A stretch of 64,000 nucleotides of DNA from Mycobacterium gallinarum (GCF_010726765.1 NZ_AP022601.1:868001-932000); one strand, 5' to 3'; positions 38,400 through 48,312 are shown, numbered from the stretch's first letter. Notes: generated from the sequence alone by a model not told the origin. Translations and numbers: made by a program.

Positions 38400-39422
38400 T
38401 CAGGTGGCGCTGCGCTCGTCGTGGTCCATTGCGTCGAGCACGGCGACCCGGGTGTCGACCGAGCCGGAGATCGCACCCTCTTCGATGCCGGTGCGCAGCA
38501 ATCCGCGCAGATAATCCTGGTCGTAGACCGCGGGTTCGGTGGAAAGAATGAACTGCTCGAGAACCTCGACGAACCGGTCGGGATCGTCGTGGAACGGGAA
38601 GTGCCCGGAACCGTCGAATATCTCCAGCCGTGAGCCGGGCATCGCCGCATGTGCCAGACGGGCATGGCTGACCGGTATCACCGAGTCGGCACTTCCCCAA
38701 ATCAATTGCACCGGAACGGATTTAGTCAAGTAACATCGGTCGAGCATGGTGACCACTTGGCCGCGCCAGTCCACAACTGCGCGCAGCGTGCGCGCGAAGG
38801 CCGACGAGGCCGTCGGCTCCGGCAGATCTGCGAGGATCCGAAGCACGTCGGGAATGTCACGGCCGAGCCCGGTCGATCCGAACATCGCTCCGGCCACGCG
38901 CCCGACGACGTGCACCGCCGGCAACACCAGCGGTAGACGCAGAAACGCCAACGCCTCGCTGCCCATGGGCAGTGAGGCGACCCGCAGCGCGATATTGACG
39001 TCCTTGGTCACGCCGCCGGCTCCCACGAGGATCAGCCGCTCGACGAGCTGGGGGAACTGGTAGGCGAACTGCATCGCCACACCGCCACCCAGGGAGTGAC
39101 CGACGACGGTGACCCGATCGATGTCCAGCACGCTCAGCAGGTCCCGCATCCCGTTGGCGTACGCGGCCACCGAGTAGTCGGCGCGGGGCTTATCGGACTT
39201 GCCGTGGCCCAGCAGATCTGGCGCGATCACGGTGAATCGCTGGGCCAACTTCGACTGCACCGTGCTCCAGGTGGTGGAGTTGTCGCCGATGCCGTGAATC
39301 AGCAGGATCGCTGGTCCGGAGCCCGCCACTCGATACGCGCGCCGGTACCCGTGGATGGTGCGGAACTCCAACTCGGGTGTGAGTTCCCGAACCGGGCGCA
39401 GGTTGGTCGGTCGCGCGGCCAT
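38400..39422 (-). CDS. Alpha/beta-hydrolase (Rv2715 homologue)
   Basis: A 340-aa hydrolase. The oxyanion motif is LIHGIGDNSTTW, the nucleophile elbow GHSLGG places Ser110, and the catalytic His lies in DGSGHFPFHDDPDRF near residue 272. The cap is about 75 residues, and a C-terminal extension of about 50 residues follows the core. Substrate unknown; ester or lipid hydrolysis is likely. It is 32 bases downstream of the PAC2 gene, on the same strand. Confidence 0.9.
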   Translation of the reverse strand: MAARPTNLRPVRELTPELEFRTIHGYRRAYRVAGSGPAILLIHGIGDNSTTWSTVQSKLAQRFTVIAPDLLGHGKSDKPRADYSVAAYANGMRDLLSVLDIDRVTVVGHSLGGGVAMQFAYQFPQLVERLILVGAGGVTKDVNIALRVASLPMGSEALAFLRLPLVLPAVHVVGRVAGAMFGSTGLGRDIPDVLRILADLPEPTASSAFARTLRAVVDWRGQVVTMLDRCYLTKSVPVQLIWGSADSVIPVSHARLAHAAMPGSRLEIFDGSGHFPFHDDPDRFVEVLEQFILSTEPAVYDQDYLRGLLRTGIEEGAISGSVDTRVAVLDAMDHDERSAT

Positions 39423-39454
39423 TTCGACAACTTAGCTGCCCTTCCGGACGGGCG

Positions 39455-40423
39455 CTATTTGGCGTCGCCGTCTTTACCTCTGTCCTGCTGCCGGAGGAAT
39501 CGCTCGAACTCCGCGCCGAGTTCCTCGCCGCTGGGCAGATCCTCGTCGTGGGCGAGCAGCGAGCGGTTCTCCTGGGCCGCGGCGAAAGCGTCGTACTGAC
39601 GCTCCAGTGCGGTCACCACCTGGGCCACCTCGGTGCTGCCCTCGACCTGCTCGTTGATCTTCTGCAGTACCTCGGCGCCAGCGGCGTCCAGCGCCTGTAA
39701 GGGGATCTGGAGCCCGCCGGTCTTGGCCACCTCGGCCAGCAGCACCTCCGCGGCGGCGGGGTAGTCGGTCTGGGCGAGGTAGTGCGGCACGTGCACGGTG
39801 AAGCCGACGACCTCGTACCCGTGCTGGGACATCCGGAACTCCAAGAGGTTCGACACACTGCCCGGCACCTGCACCTCACCGACCCACGGCTGGTGTTCGG
39901 CGATCAGCTCCTTGTCGTTGGAGTGTGCCGTCAGCGTGATGGGACGGGTGTGGGGGACGGCCATCGGGATGGCCCCCAGGCCGATCACCCGGCGCACCCC
40001 GAGCCGCTCGGCCAGCAGCCGCACGGCCGTCAGAAACCGCTCCCACCGCAGGTCCGGCTCCAGGCCGGCGAGCAGCAGAAACGGCGTGCCGACACTGTCA
40101 TGCATCGCGTAGAGGCTGAGCTCGGGTTCCTCGTAGTGGGTGAAGTGGTCGGTCTTGAAGGTCATCAGAGGGCGGCGCGATCGGTAATCCAGCAGTTCGT
40201 CGATCGCGAAGGAGGCCACCAACTCGGTGTCGAGGGTATTCCTGAGGTGCTGGGCGGCCAGCTTGATGGCATGGCCGGCGTCGGAAAAGCCCTCGAGCGC
40301 ATGGATCAACACCGGACCGCGGCCATCGGGCGACGTCAGCTGCGGGGCTGGAAACTCCAGCTCGTACATGCCGGTCTGGTCCGGTTGGTAACGCTGCTCG
40401 GGTTGATCAGCTTCGTCCGCCAT
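39455..40423 (-). CDS. PAC2 family protein (Rv2714 homologue)
   Basis: A 322-aa protein of the PAC2 (proteasome-assembly-chaperone-like) fold. I start at the ATG giving MADEADQPEQR, preceded by GAGGAGG. GRGPVLIHALEGFSDAGHA marks the fold and the C-terminal tail is helical and charged. In actinobacteria the role is unresolved; a link to protein quality control is suggested only by fold. It is the first of three co-oriented genes with the hydrolase and PhzF genes. Confidence 0.9.
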   Translation of the reverse strand: MADEADQPEQRYQPDQTGMYELEFPAPQLTSPDGRGPVLIHALEGFSDAGHAIKLAAQHLRNTLDTELVASFAIDELLDYRSRRPLMTFKTDHFTHYEEPELSLYAMHDSVGTPFLLLAGLEPDLRWERFLTAVRLLAERLGVRRVIGLGAIPMAVPHTRPITLTAHSNDKELIAEHQPWVGEVQVPGSVSNLLEFRMSQHGYEVVGFTVHVPHYLAQTDYPAAAEVLLAEVAKTGGLQIPLQALDAAGAEVLQKINEQVEGSTEVAQVVTALERQYDAFAAAQENRSLLAHDEDLPSGEELGAEFERFLRQQDRGKDGDAK

Positions 40424-40549
40424 CTCCACGCCTCCTCGACGGTGTGAAAAGCGATGATCGCCTTTCCCAACGTGACAACCAGTGTGGCCCATGTTGCGTT
40501 CCCCAAACGTACGACCCCGGCCAAATGGCGGTGGTCGACGCGAGAATCG

Positions 40550-41965
40550 CTAATGGCGAAATTGATTCAGAGCACGCAGTTTGTTCATCACGTCCAGTGC
40601 CGCGACCTTGTAGGCCTCCGAGAACGTGGGGTAGTTGAAGACCGCGTCGACGAGGTATTCGATGGTTCCGCCGCAGCCCATCACGGCTTGGCCGATGTGG
40701 ACCATCTCGGTCGCGCTGGTGCCGAAGATGTGGACGCCGAGCAGCTTCAGGTCGTCCGTCGAAACCAGCAGTTTCAGCATTCCGTAGGAATCGCCGGCGA
40801 TCTGTCCACGCGCCAGCTCCCGATAGCGCGAGACGCCGACCTCATACGGCAGGCACTTCTTGGTCAGTTCCACCTCGGTGGCACCCACATACGACACCTC
40901 CGGGATGGAGTAGATGCCGATCGGCTGAAGGTCGGTCATGCCCTTGGCCGGTTCACCGAATGCGTGATAGGCGGCCAGTCGGCCCTGCTCCATCGAAGTG
41001 GCCGCCAATGCGGGAAATCCGATCACGTCCCCGACGGCATAGATGTGGTCGACGCGGGTCTGGAAGTTGCTATCGACGGTGATGCGCCCTCGCCCATCGG
41101 TCTGCAGGCCGGCGTTGGCCAGATCGAGGTGTTCGGTCTGGCCCTGCCTGCCCGCGGAATACATCACCGTCTCGGCCGGAATCTGCTTGCCGCTGGCCAG
41201 GGTGGTGACCGTGCCCGCGGCGCCGACGTCGACGGCGGTCACCTCCTCTCCGAACCGGAACGTCACCGCGAGGTCGCGCAGGTGGAACTTCAGTGCCTCG
41301 ATGATCTCCGGGTCGCAGAAGTCGAGCATGTTGTCGCGCTTCTCCACCACGGTGACCTTGGTGCCGAGCGCGGCGAACATGGAGGCGTACTCGATGCCGA
41401 TCACGCCGGCGCCCACCACCACCATCGTGGCGGGAAGTGACTTCAGGTCGAGGATGCCGTCGGAGTCCAGGACGCGGTCTTCGTCGAACTCGACGCCGGC
41501 CGGGCGCGCCGGCTTGGTACCGGTGGCGATCACGACGTGATCCCCGCTGACGGTTGTGCGCTCGCCCCGGGTGGGCTCCTCGACCAGCACGGTGTGCGCG
41601 TCGACGAACCGGCCATGCCCCTGGACGAGATCGATGCGGTTGCGCATCAACTGCGAACGGACGACGTCCTGCTCCTTACCGATCACGTGAGACGTGCGGG
41701 CGAGTAGGTCGGCGGGGGTGATCTTCTCCTTGACCCGGTAGCTGGCTCCGTAGAGCTCGCGCTGGTTCATGCCGGTGAGGTAGAGCACGGCTTCCCGTAG
41801 CGTTTTCGACGGGATCGTCCCGGTGGTCACGCACACCCCGCCAAGCATCCGTCCGCGTTCGATGATGGCGACCGTCTTGCCGAGCTTTGCCGCGGCTATC
41901 GCGGCCTTCTGGCCACCCGGGCCAGAACCGATGACGACGAGGTCGTATTCGAGCATGGAACCCAT
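40550..41965 (-). CDS. sthA: Soluble NAD(P)+ transhydrogenase SthA
   Basis: A 471-aa flavoprotein that moves hydride between NADPH and NAD+. It has the FAD motif [10 protein letters not shown] near residue 13 and the NAD(P) motif [17 protein letters not shown] near 182. The disulfide motif of related reductases is absent: here [11 protein letters not shown] has only the first Cys, typical of SthA and not of lipoamide dehydrogenase. The C-terminal dimer domain is complete. An internal ATG at 41956 (MLEYDLVV) may be the true start. It is divergent from the lipoprotein gene. Confidence 0.95.
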   Translation of the reverse strand: MGSMLEYDLVVIGSGPGGQKAAIAAAKLGKTVAIIERGRMLGGVCVTTGTIPSKTLREAVLYLTGMNQRELYGASYRVKEKITPADLLARTSHVIGKEQDVVRSQLMRNRIDLVQGHGRFVDAHTVLVEEPTRGERTTVSGDHVVIATGTKPARPAGVEFDEDRVLDSDGILDLKSLPATMVVVGAGVIGIEYASMFAALGTKVTVVEKRDNMLDFCDPEIIEALKFHLRDLAVTFRFGEEVTAVDVGAAGTVTTLASGKQIPAETVMYSAGRQGQTEHLDLANAGLQTDGRGRITVDSNFQTRVDHIYAVGDVIGFPALAATSMEQGRLAAYHAFGEPAKGMTDLQPIGIYSIPEVSYVGATEVELTKKCLPYEVGVSRYRELARGQIAGDSYGMLKLLVSTDDLKLLGVHIFGTSATEMVHIGQAVMGCGGTIEYLVDAVFNYPTFSEAYKVAALDVMNKLRALNQFRH

Positions 41966-42107
41966 GGCAACAAGGTCTACGCCGGTTGCACGGATCTTGC
42001 ACGCCGACGGGCGTCAACACCACGTGAAATTAATCGGCCGCTACCCAACCCGGATCTATACGCGCGCCTGACCGGTCGGCGGGCGCAGCGGTGAGACGAT
42101 GGCGCCG

Positions 42108-42788
42108 ATGGGTGACAGGCTGTCGCGGTGCCTGCGCGGCTGCGCGCTGCTGATGGCCGCGTCGGCGCTCGCTGCATGCAGCCGTGTCGTCGTCGGGGCC
42201 TCGCAGCCGGTAGCCGCCGTAGAAGAAAAGGCCTCGGTCCCGGTTGCGCAGCTGCTCATCGAACCCAACCGTTTCCCCCCGCAGTACACGGCGGCGAAAC
42301 TCGACGACGGCGCGCTGGACCGCGCGTTGCAGGACATCGACGGTGTTCCGAGGGGCGAGGTCGTCACCCCGCCCACCTGCACGCCGCCGGTGATGTGGCA
42401 CAGCGAGGCCGTTGGTGTCGAAGGGGTCGACAGCGCGACCGCGAGCAGGCTGATCGTCGTCGTGATGCGACCGGTCCCGCCCTTGAGCAGTCGGCTGGAG
42501 CAACTGCGTGCATGCCCGTCGTTCGACGTGGGCGCGGGCGAGCAGGCATCGACAGTGGTCGTGACGGTGCTGCCCGCCCCGCCGGTCGACGCGGACGACG
42601 TATACGCCGTCGAGCAGACCGTGACGACTGCGGAATCAGAGCGGACGGTGATGACTTTCACGGCCCAAGTCGGCGACGCTCGGGTCAGCGCCAGCTGGCT
42701 ACAGGACCCAGCGGTGGACCAGGCAGACACCTCGTCGCTGGACGCCCTGTTCCGGGATGCGGTGGTGAAGCTGCGCCGCGACGGATAG
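42108..42788 (+). CDS. Mycobacterial lipoprotein (DUF5642-like)
   Basis: A 226-aa lipoprotein with a basic start, hydrophobic core and lipobox LAAC placing the lipidated residue at Cys24. The mature domain resembles the small DUF5642-type mycobacterial lipoproteins, with two Cys (TCTPPV and ACPSFD) that may pair. No enzymatic motif is seen. A second ATG nine bases upstream is possible. It precedes the DUF4192 gene by 97 bases. Confidence 0.78.
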   Translation: MGDRLSRCLRGCALLMAASALAACSRVVVGASQPVAAVEEKASVPVAQLLIEPNRFPPQYTAAKLDDGALDRALQDIDGVPRGEVVTPPTCTPPVMWHSEAVGVEGVDSATASRLIVVVMRPVPPLSSRLEQLRACPSFDVGAGEQASTVVVTVLPAPPVDADDVYAVEQTVTTAESERTVMTFTAQVGDARVSASWLQDPAVDQADTSSLDALFRDAVVKLRRDG

Positions 42789-42885
42789 CGCCCGTGTCAT
42801 CCCCAATCGCATTTTTATCCACATGGACGGGCCGTGCGACGTTGTGACGGCTGGGGGAGTCGGCGCCGGGAACCACGGTGGGAGC

Positions 42886-43923
42886 ATGACACCGCATTCG
42901 CCCGACTTCAGCCTCAACCGCCCCGGCGTACTGATCGCCGCCCTGCCCGCAGTCCTGGGCTTCGTGCCCGAGAAGTCTCTCGTCTTGGTGACTGTCGATC
43001 ACGGGGAGATGGGATGCGTCATGCGCGTTGATCTTTCCGATGAGGTGGCTGCATCCGTGGACCACATCGCCGAGGTGGCCGCGAGTGCGCGACCCGACGC
43101 GGCGATCGCGGTCATCGTCGATGACGACGGCGCGAGCTGCCGGATGTGCAACGACGACTACCGCCACCTGGCCGCCGCTCTGTCGGCGACACTTGCCGAG
43201 CACGGCATCGAATTGCTCGCGGCTCACATCGTTGACCGCGTCGCCGCCGGCGGACACTGGCACTGCGCCGACGGCTGCGGGAATGCCGGAACCGTCGAAG
43301 ACCCGTCCGCATCGCCGTTGGCCGTGGCCGCGGTACTGGATGGCCGCAGGCTCTATTCGCGGCGCGCGGAACTTCAGGGGGTCATCGCGGTGACGGATCC
43401 GGCCCGCAGCGCCGCGCTCGAGGCTTCGATCGGTAGCTGCGATGCCGACCGGTCGGACGCCGATGTGCGGCGCGACGTCGAAATGGCCATCGCCGCAGCG
43501 GTCGACGTCGCCGACGGTCAGCCGCTGTCCGATGACGCGGCCGCACGGCTGGCTTGTGCGCTGACCGACCCGCTGGTGCGCGACACGCTCTACGCGCTGG
43601 CGGTCGGCGAGGCCGCCGGAGAGGCCGAAGCGCTGTGGGCGCAGCTGTCCCGCACGCTTCCCGAGCCATGGCGGGTGGAAGCGCTTGTGCTGCTGGCATT
43701 CTCGGCATACGCCCGCGGCGACGGGCCGCTGGCCGGAGTGTCGCTGGATGCGGCGCTACGGTGCGACGAGACCCATCGGATGGCGGGCATGCTCGACACC
43801 GCCCTGCAATCGGGGATGCGACCGGAGCAGATTCGTGACCTGGCCACGACCGGATACCGGTTGGCAGATCGGCTGGGAGTTCGATTGCCGGCCAAGCGCG
43901 CGTTCGGGCGCCGCGCGGGTTAG
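42886..43923 (+). CDS. DUF4192 family protein (Rv2712c homologue)
   Basis: A 345-aa soluble protein from an ATG with GGTGGGAG just before it. It opens with the family hallmark RPGVLIAALPAVLGFVPEKS. A Cys/His segment (HWHCADGCGNAG, residues about 125-137) is notable. The C-terminal half is an Ala-rich helical array like TPR-type folds. Function unknown. Convergent with ideR, overlapping four bases. Confidence 0.9.
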   Translation: MTPHSPDFSLNRPGVLIAALPAVLGFVPEKSLVLVTVDHGEMGCVMRVDLSDEVAASVDHIAEVAASARPDAAIAVIVDDDGASCRMCNDDYRHLAAALSATLAEHGIELLAAHIVDRVAAGGHWHCADGCGNAGTVEDPSASPLAVAAVLDGRRLYSRRAELQGVIAVTDPARSAALEASIGSCDADRSDADVRRDVEMAIAAAVDVADGQPLSDDAAARLACALTDPLVRDTLYALAVGEAAGEAEALWAQLSRTLPEPWRVEALVLLAFSAYARGDGPLAGVSLDAALRCDETHRMAGMLDTALQSGMRPEQIRDLATTGYRLADRLGVRLPAKRAFGRRAG

Positions 43924-44615
43924 ACCTTCTCGACCTTCACGGCGTGCGCCATGTGGTGAGGCAGTTCGACCTGCTCGTGGCCGGGGATCACGATCATGAC
44001 GCCACCGTGGTCGTTGACCTCGACCGTGACGCGCGCATTGGGCACCACGCCGGCGTCCTTGAGCCGTCCGATCAGCTCGACGTCGCCCTGCACGTGCTCG
44101 GTCAGCTGTCGCACGACGACAGCTACGGGCATTCCGGCGGGCAGCTCGGTGAGCCGAACCAGGTTGATCTGGTCGGCGCCCGACTCGCTCGAGGCCAGTC
44201 CTAGCTCGGCAAGGCCGGGAATCGGATTGCCGAACGGGGAGGTGGTGGGGTTGTCGAGCACCCGCACCAGGCGGCGCTCGACGTCCTCGCTCATCACGTG
44301 CTCCCACCGACAGGCCTCGGCGTGCACTTCCTCCCAGGGCAGCCCGATCACGTCGACCAGGAGTCGCTCGGCGAGCCGGTGCTTGCGCATCACCGCCACG
44401 GCCAGTCCGCGGCCCTTGTCGGTGAGCTGGAGATGTCGGTCGCCCGCGACGTGAAGCAGCCCGTCGCGTTCCATCCTGGATACGGTCTGGCTGACGGTTG
44501 GACCGCTCTGGTCGAGTCGCTCGGCGATACGCGCACGCAGCGGCACCACGCCCTCTTCCTCGAGGTCGTAGATGGTCCGCAGGTACATCTCGGTGGTATC
44601 GACCAGATCGTTCAT
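43920..44615 (-). CDS. ideR: Iron-dependent repressor IdeR
   Basis: A 231-aa DtxR-family repressor that, with Fe2+, shuts off siderophore genes and turns on iron storage. All metal ligands are present at the expected positions: Met10, Cys102, Glu105, His106 for the regulatory site and His79, Glu83, His98 for the ancillary site. The DNA helix is QSGPTVSQTVSRM and the C-terminal SH3-like domain is complete. The start at 44615 fits the canonical MNDLVDTTEMYL. It lies downstream of sigB, which ends in a strong terminator before it. Confidence 0.98.
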   Translation of the reverse strand: MNDLVDTTEMYLRTIYDLEEEGVVPLRARIAERLDQSGPTVSQTVSRMERDGLLHVAGDRHLQLTDKGRGLAVAVMRKHRLAERLLVDVIGLPWEEVHAEACRWEHVMSEDVERRLVRVLDNPTTSPFGNPIPGLAELGLASSESGADQINLVRLTELPAGMPVAVVVRQLTEHVQGDVELIGRLKDAGVVPNARVTVEVNDHGGVMIVIPGHEQVELPHHMAHAVKVEKV

Positions 44616-44696
44616 TTCACAACCCTCCGTCACGGGCGAGTCTACCGGCCAAGGGGCATGAACTGCGCCGCTACGCACCCCGACACGTACAACTAA

Positions 44697-44726
44697 GAAT
44701 GCCCGCCGGCGGACCGGCGGGCATTC
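44697..44726 (-). terminator. Terminator of sigB
   Basis: A perfect 13-base stem, GAATGCCCGCCGG, with a four-base loop lies 14 bases after the sigB stop. It is the strongest hairpin noticed in the window. The following TTAGTTGT is only weakly T-rich, which is usual in mycobacteria. Confidence 0.85.
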
Positions 44727-44739
44727 AGCGAAAACGCTC

Positions 44740-45699
44740 TCAGCTGGCGTAAGACCGCAACCGATCGGCACGTTCGCCGTTGCGGAGCTTGGCCATCACC
44801 TCGCGCTCGATCTGGCGGACGCGCTCGCGGGACAGACCGAATAGCTTGCCGATCTGGTCCAGGGTGCGCGGCTGTCCGTCGTCCAGGCCGAAACGCAAAC
44901 GGATGACCTGTTGCTCACGTTCGTCGAGCGTGGCCAGCACATGGCGGATATCGGTGTGCAGCAATTCGGAGATCACTGCGTTCTCGGCCGACATCGCCTC
45001 GGCGTCCTCGATGAAGTCGCCCAGCGGCGCTTCCTCGTCGCTACCGACCGGCATGTCCAGGCTCACCGGATCGCGGCTGTGCTCGAGCAGATCGGTGATC
45101 TTCTCGACCGGGATGCCCGACTCTTCGGCGAGTTCCTCATCGGTCGCCTCGCGCCCCAGATTCTGGTGCATTTCGCGCTTGATCCGGGCGAGCTTGTTGA
45201 CCTGCTCGACGAGGTGGACCGGAAGCCGGATCGTGCGGCTCTGGTCGGCCATGCCGCGGGTGATCGCCTGACGGATCCACCACGTCGCATAGGTCGAGAA
45301 CTTGAACCCCTTGGCGTAGTCGAACTTTTCCATCGCGCGGATCAGGCCGAGGTTGCCCTCCTGGATCAGGTCGAGCAGCGGCATCCCGCGACCGGTGTAG
45401 CGCTTGGCCAGCGACACCACCAGACGCAGGTTGGCTTCCAGAAGGTGGCGACGGGCGGCTTCGCCGTCCCGGACGACGGCGCCAAGATCACGTTTGCGGC
45501 TCTCGCCCAGGCGCTTACGCGTCGCGAGCAAATGCTGCGCGTAAAGACCTGCCTCAATGCGCTTTGCGAGCTCAACCTCATCGGCGGCATTGAGCAAGGC
45601 CGTTTTGCCAATGCCGTTCAAGTAGACGCGTACGAGGTCGGCGGCTGGACTTTGGGCGTCCAGATCGCCCTCGATGCGGGTAAGGGTGGCATTTGCCAT
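44740..45699 (-). CDS. sigB: RNA polymerase sigma factor SigB
   Basis: A 319-aa primary-like sigma factor active in stress and stationary phase. It lacks the long N-terminal extension of SigA. Region 2 holds [17 protein letters not shown] and [16 protein letters not shown]; region 4 ends [22 protein letters not shown]. The start is the ATG giving MANATLTR, with AGGAGG five bases upstream. An ECF-type promoter lies about 40 bases ahead, so it answers to SigE/SigH-like factors. Confidence 0.97.
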   Translation of the reverse strand: MANATLTRIEGDLDAQSPAADLVRVYLNGIGKTALLNAADEVELAKRIEAGLYAQHLLATRKRLGESRKRDLGAVVRDGEAARRHLLEANLRLVVSLAKRYTGRGMPLLDLIQEGNLGLIRAMEKFDYAKGFKFSTYATWWIRQAITRGMADQSRTIRLPVHLVEQVNKLARIKREMHQNLGREATDEELAEESGIPVEKITDLLEHSRDPVSLDMPVGSDEEAPLGDFIEDAEAMSAENAVISELLHTDIRHVLATLDEREQQVIRLRFGLDDGQPRTLDQIGKLFGLSRERVRQIEREVMAKLRNGERADRLRSYAS

Positions 45700-45736
45700 C
45701 ACGGCCTCCTGATCGGGTCGAACTGTCATGAGCTAT

Positions 45737-45763
45737 AACGCCCATCTGCCCGTAGGAGTTCCC
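45737..45763 (-). promoter_or_regulatory. SigE/SigH-type promoter of sigB
   Basis: On the minus strand GGGAAC, 17 bases, CGTT exactly fits the mycobacterial ECF consensus. The minus-10 lies 37 bases upstream of the sigB start. SigE control of sigB is established in M. tuberculosis. Confidence 0.8.
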
Positions 45764-45846
45764 AAGGATCGGTTGCTTCACACCTTCTGATCTGCGGTTA
45801 TTCGATCTTGACCTGAGAATGTGCTGAGAAATGCGATAGAAAATCC

Positions 45847-46248
45847 TCAGTCCGCGAAATCGCGTTGCGAATCGCCCTCACCCGATTGCCGCGTCGAGTG
45901 CGCGCGATATTCCAGCGACGGTCGCTCCGCTGTGGGGAACAACGGAATTCGGCGTGCGGACTCGTAGCGACGCGGTTCTTCGGCGCGACGCGGCGGCCGA
46001 TCGTTGGCGATGAGTACCGCGATCCACGGCAGGGGGATCGACGCCACCAGGATCGCCAGGGAGATGAGCCCGTTCTCCCAAATGCCGTACGCCACCGCGG
46101 CGGCGATGAGTGCGGGAATGCGCCAGAACATCAGCGCCAGATACTTGCGTACCCGCTCGCGGTGCTGGACTTCGTATGAGGGTGCGGCCTGGGTGATCAG
46201 GATCGGTCGGCCGTCGTCATCGAAACTCAGCTCTGGGCCGTGTTTCAT
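45847..46248 (-). CDS. DUF3099 membrane protein (Rv2709 homologue)
   Basis: A 133-aa protein starting MKHGPELSFDDDGRPILITQ, with two membrane spans at about residues 40-58 and 62-82 and a charged Arg-rich C-terminal tail. This is the DUF3099 pattern, conserved beside sigB in mycobacteria. Function unknown. It is divergent from the DUF3039 gene. Confidence 0.87.
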   Translation of the reverse strand: MKHGPELSFDDDGRPILITQAAPSYEVQHRERVRKYLALMFWRIPALIAAAVAYGIWENGLISLAILVASIPLPWIAVLIANDRPPRRAEEPRRYESARRIPLFPTAERPSLEYRAHSTRQSGEGDSQRDFAD

Positions 46249-46305
46249 ACCTCCACTGTTCCACACTCGGCGTCTCGTATACGTGTCGGAATTCTTACAG
46301 GCAAA

Positions 46306-46551
46306 ATGGTTGGCATGCAGACCCAGACGATCGAGCGCACCGACACCGACGAACGCGTCGACGACGGCACCGACGGCGACGCCCCCAAGTTCTTTCATTA
46401 CGTCAAGAAAGACAAGATCGCAGAGAGCGCTGTGATGGGTACGCACGTCGTGGCGCTGTGCGGCGAAGTGTTCCCGGTGACCAAAGCCGCCAAGCCGGGG
46501 TCGCCCGTCTGCCCCGAGTGCAAGAAGATCTACGAGAAGCTCAAGAAGTAG
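46306..46551 (+). CDS. DUF3039 family protein (Rv2708c homologue)
   Basis: An 81-aa small protein with an acidic N-terminal third and a zinc-type site: His31, a single Cys52 in CGEVFPV, and Cys69-x-x-Cys72 in CPEC. An ATG at 46315 is an alternative start. The family is universal in actinobacteria and lacks a known function. It overlaps the convergent YihY gene by 11 bases. Confidence 0.87.
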   Translation: MVGMQTQTIERTDTDERVDDGTDGDAPKFFHYVKKDKIAESAVMGTHVVALCGEVFPVTKAAKPGSPVCPECKKIYEKLKK

Positions 46552-47542
46552 CGGCGTCGGGGGCCCGGTCGGCCGCCGGCGCGTCGTCGTCCCCCGCGAG
46601 CACGCCGCGACCGTTGCGCGCCTCGGCCTTCTGCTTGAGCCACAGCCGGACCCGTTTGGCATGCGTTGGGGACGCGGGCCATTCCTCCTGAATTGCGGCG
46701 TTCAGTTCGGCGCCCAGCATGATCGCGAAGCCGAGGAAGAAGGCGAACAGCAGGAACGCGATCGGTGTCGCGAGCGCGCCGTAGGTGTAGCCGGTGCTGG
46801 TGATCCACGTCAGGTAGACCCGCAGCCCCAATGTCGCCCCCAGGAAGACGACAGTCGCCAGGATCGAGCCCAGGACAAGGCGATGTGTCGGTAGCGGTTC
46901 GGGCAGAGCCACCCGATACAGGATGTTCACCGCCACCACCAGCGTGACGAACAGCAGGGGGTAGTAGCCGAAGGCCAGTGCGTTGTCCCAGCTCTGGGGC
47001 AGCTGTGCAGCGATCTTGCGCGGCCCGAGTGCGACGAACGGTGCTGCCGCAATCGCCGCCACCAGCATCACCACGTACAGGCCCAGCGCGAAGAACCGTT
47101 GCCGCACCGGATGGCGCAGTGGTGTCTGATCGTGGGCCTCGACGACGGAGTCGACGAACGACGAGATGGCCGACGAGCCCGCCCACAGCGAGATCACGAA
47201 GCCGATCGACACCACTTCGCCGCGAGCGCCCTTGACGATGTCGCGCACGGTCGGCTCGATGATTTCGTCCACGACGCTGGACGAGAAGAAGCGTTCCGCC
47301 GTGCCGATCAGCTGCTCCTGGATGGCAGGCAGCGTCTCCGGGCCGAACAGCGGCGCGATGTACGCCAGACTTCCCAGCATCCCCAGCAGCAGCGGCGGCA
47401 GCGACAGCGCACACCAGAACGCCGCCTGCGCCGACTCGGAGAAAATCGAGTCGTCCCAACTCTTCGAGAGTGTGCGCCTGACGATGTGCCTGATGTGGTG
47501 GCGCGATGGCGGAAGGGGTAACGGCTGGGACTGGTCGTTCAT
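46541..47542 (-). CDS. YihY/BrkB family membrane protein (Rv2707 homologue)
   Basis: A 333-aa integral membrane protein with about six spans. The YihY hallmark segments are SIFSESAQAAFWCALSLPP at the N-terminus and TGYTYGALATPIAFLLF near residue 255, and it ends in a charged disordered tail. Once annotated as RNase BN, the family is now regarded as a transporter or lipid-related protein. Overlaps DUF3039 at its end. Confidence 0.9.
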   Translation of the reverse strand: MNDQSQPLPLPPSRHHIRHIVRRTLSKSWDDSIFSESAQAAFWCALSLPPLLLGMLGSLAYIAPLFGPETLPAIQEQLIGTAERFFSSSVVDEIIEPTVRDIVKGARGEVVSIGFVISLWAGSSAISSFVDSVVEAHDQTPLRHPVRQRFFALGLYVVMLVAAIAAAPFVALGPRKIAAQLPQSWDNALAFGYYPLLFVTLVVAVNILYRVALPEPLPTHRLVLGSILATVVFLGATLGLRVYLTWITSTGYTYGALATPIAFLLFAFFLGFAIMLGAELNAAIQEEWPASPTHAKRVRLWLKQKAEARNGRGVLAGDDDAPAADRAPDAATS

Positions 47543-47564
47543 GTCCAGACCAGCATTCCTGACG

Positions 47565-47598
47565 ACGGCCCGTCTCGCCTAACCAGGCGGGCCGCCGT
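47565..47598 (-). terminator. Probable terminator of the DUF7455 gene
   Basis: A two-part stem, ACGGC/GCCGT outside and CGCCT/AGGCG inside around a four-base loop, lies nine bases after the DUF7455 stop. It has internal mismatches and no T-run. Confidence 0.5.
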
Positions 47599-47606
47599 GT
47601 CGGCGG

Positions 47607-47798
47607 TTATGCCTCCAGCGGGCTGGATTCGAGAACGGCGGCAAGCTCCACCAGCTTGGCCTCATGCTCGTTCGCATGATGCTGGCAGAACAGCAGTTCG
47701 CCGCCCGACGGGAGCTTCGCCCGTACGCGAGCCGCGGCGCCGCAGCGATCGCAGCGGTCAGCCTTGGTCAATTCCGGGCTAATGAGCGTTGCGGTCAT
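47607..47798 (-). CDS. DUF7455 family zinc-binding-type small protein
   Basis: A 63-aa protein starting MTATLISPELTKADRCDRCG. Cys16 and Cys19, with Cys37 and nearby His39/His40 (LFCQHH), suggest a small zinc finger. The family (DUF7455, recalled) is widespread beside sigma-factor genes in actinobacteria. Function unknown. GGAGGTG stands just before the start. Confidence 0.85.
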   Translation of the reverse strand: MTATLISPELTKADRCDRCGAAARVRAKLPSGGELLFCQHHANEHEAKLVELAAVLESSPLEA

Positions 47799-47946
47799 GG
47801 CACCTCCATCGGTTCTCGCGTATCTCTACTGTCTCAGACGCTTTCGGTTTCGGCCTTGTTCCCTAGGGGTTTACCGGTGTGTCGTGTCTCACCGTTATGC
47901 CAAGTTGCCGGCGCGTCAGACCCGCGGTATGCCACGCTTGCCGGCT

Positions 47947-48288
47947 GTGCTGGTCCATATTTGCGGCGCCGAGGAGTGGCGGTCGGCTCAGGACGCCGGT
48001 GAGCTACGGCCCGACTCGTTGGCCTTGCACGGTTTCGTACATCTGTCCACGCCCGAGCAGGTGCACCTGCCGGCGAACCGGCTCTACGCCGGCCGCTCAG
48101 ACCTCGTGCTGCTCCGCGTCGACCCTGCACGCCTGTCCTCTCCGATCCGCTGGGAGCCCGGTGTGCCGAGCGATCCCGATGCGATGGTGTTCCCACATTT
48201 GTACGGTCCACTACCTACCAAAGCTGTGATCAGTGTCACGCCGTACAAACCGGGGTCCGACGGCGCTTTTGCGCCGCTCGAGCACTAG
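47947..48288 (+). CDS. DUF952 family protein (Rv2705c homologue)
   Basis: A 113-aa protein from a GTG; an ATG at 47929 would add six residues. It begins VLVHICGAEEWRSA and carries the DUF952 motif GFVHLSTPEQV, with YGPLPTKAVISV near the end. The fold resembles ADP-ribosyltransferase-like folds in some members, but no function is established. Convergent with the RidA-like gene. Confidence 0.85.
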   Translation: MLVHICGAEEWRSAQDAGELRPDSLALHGFVHLSTPEQVHLPANRLYAGRSDLVLLRVDPARLSSPIRWEPGVPSDPDAMVFPHLYGPLPTKAVISVTPYKPGSDGAFAPLEH

Positions 48289-48312
48289 GGCCGAGCACGG
48301 CGGAAATGGGCC

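Noticed and set aside
40550..41965. Dihydrolipoamide dehydrogenase
   Set aside because: The redox-active Cys pair is absent (only one Cys in CVTTGT) and the end lacks the lipoamide-dehydrogenase His-Pro motif, so SthA fits better.
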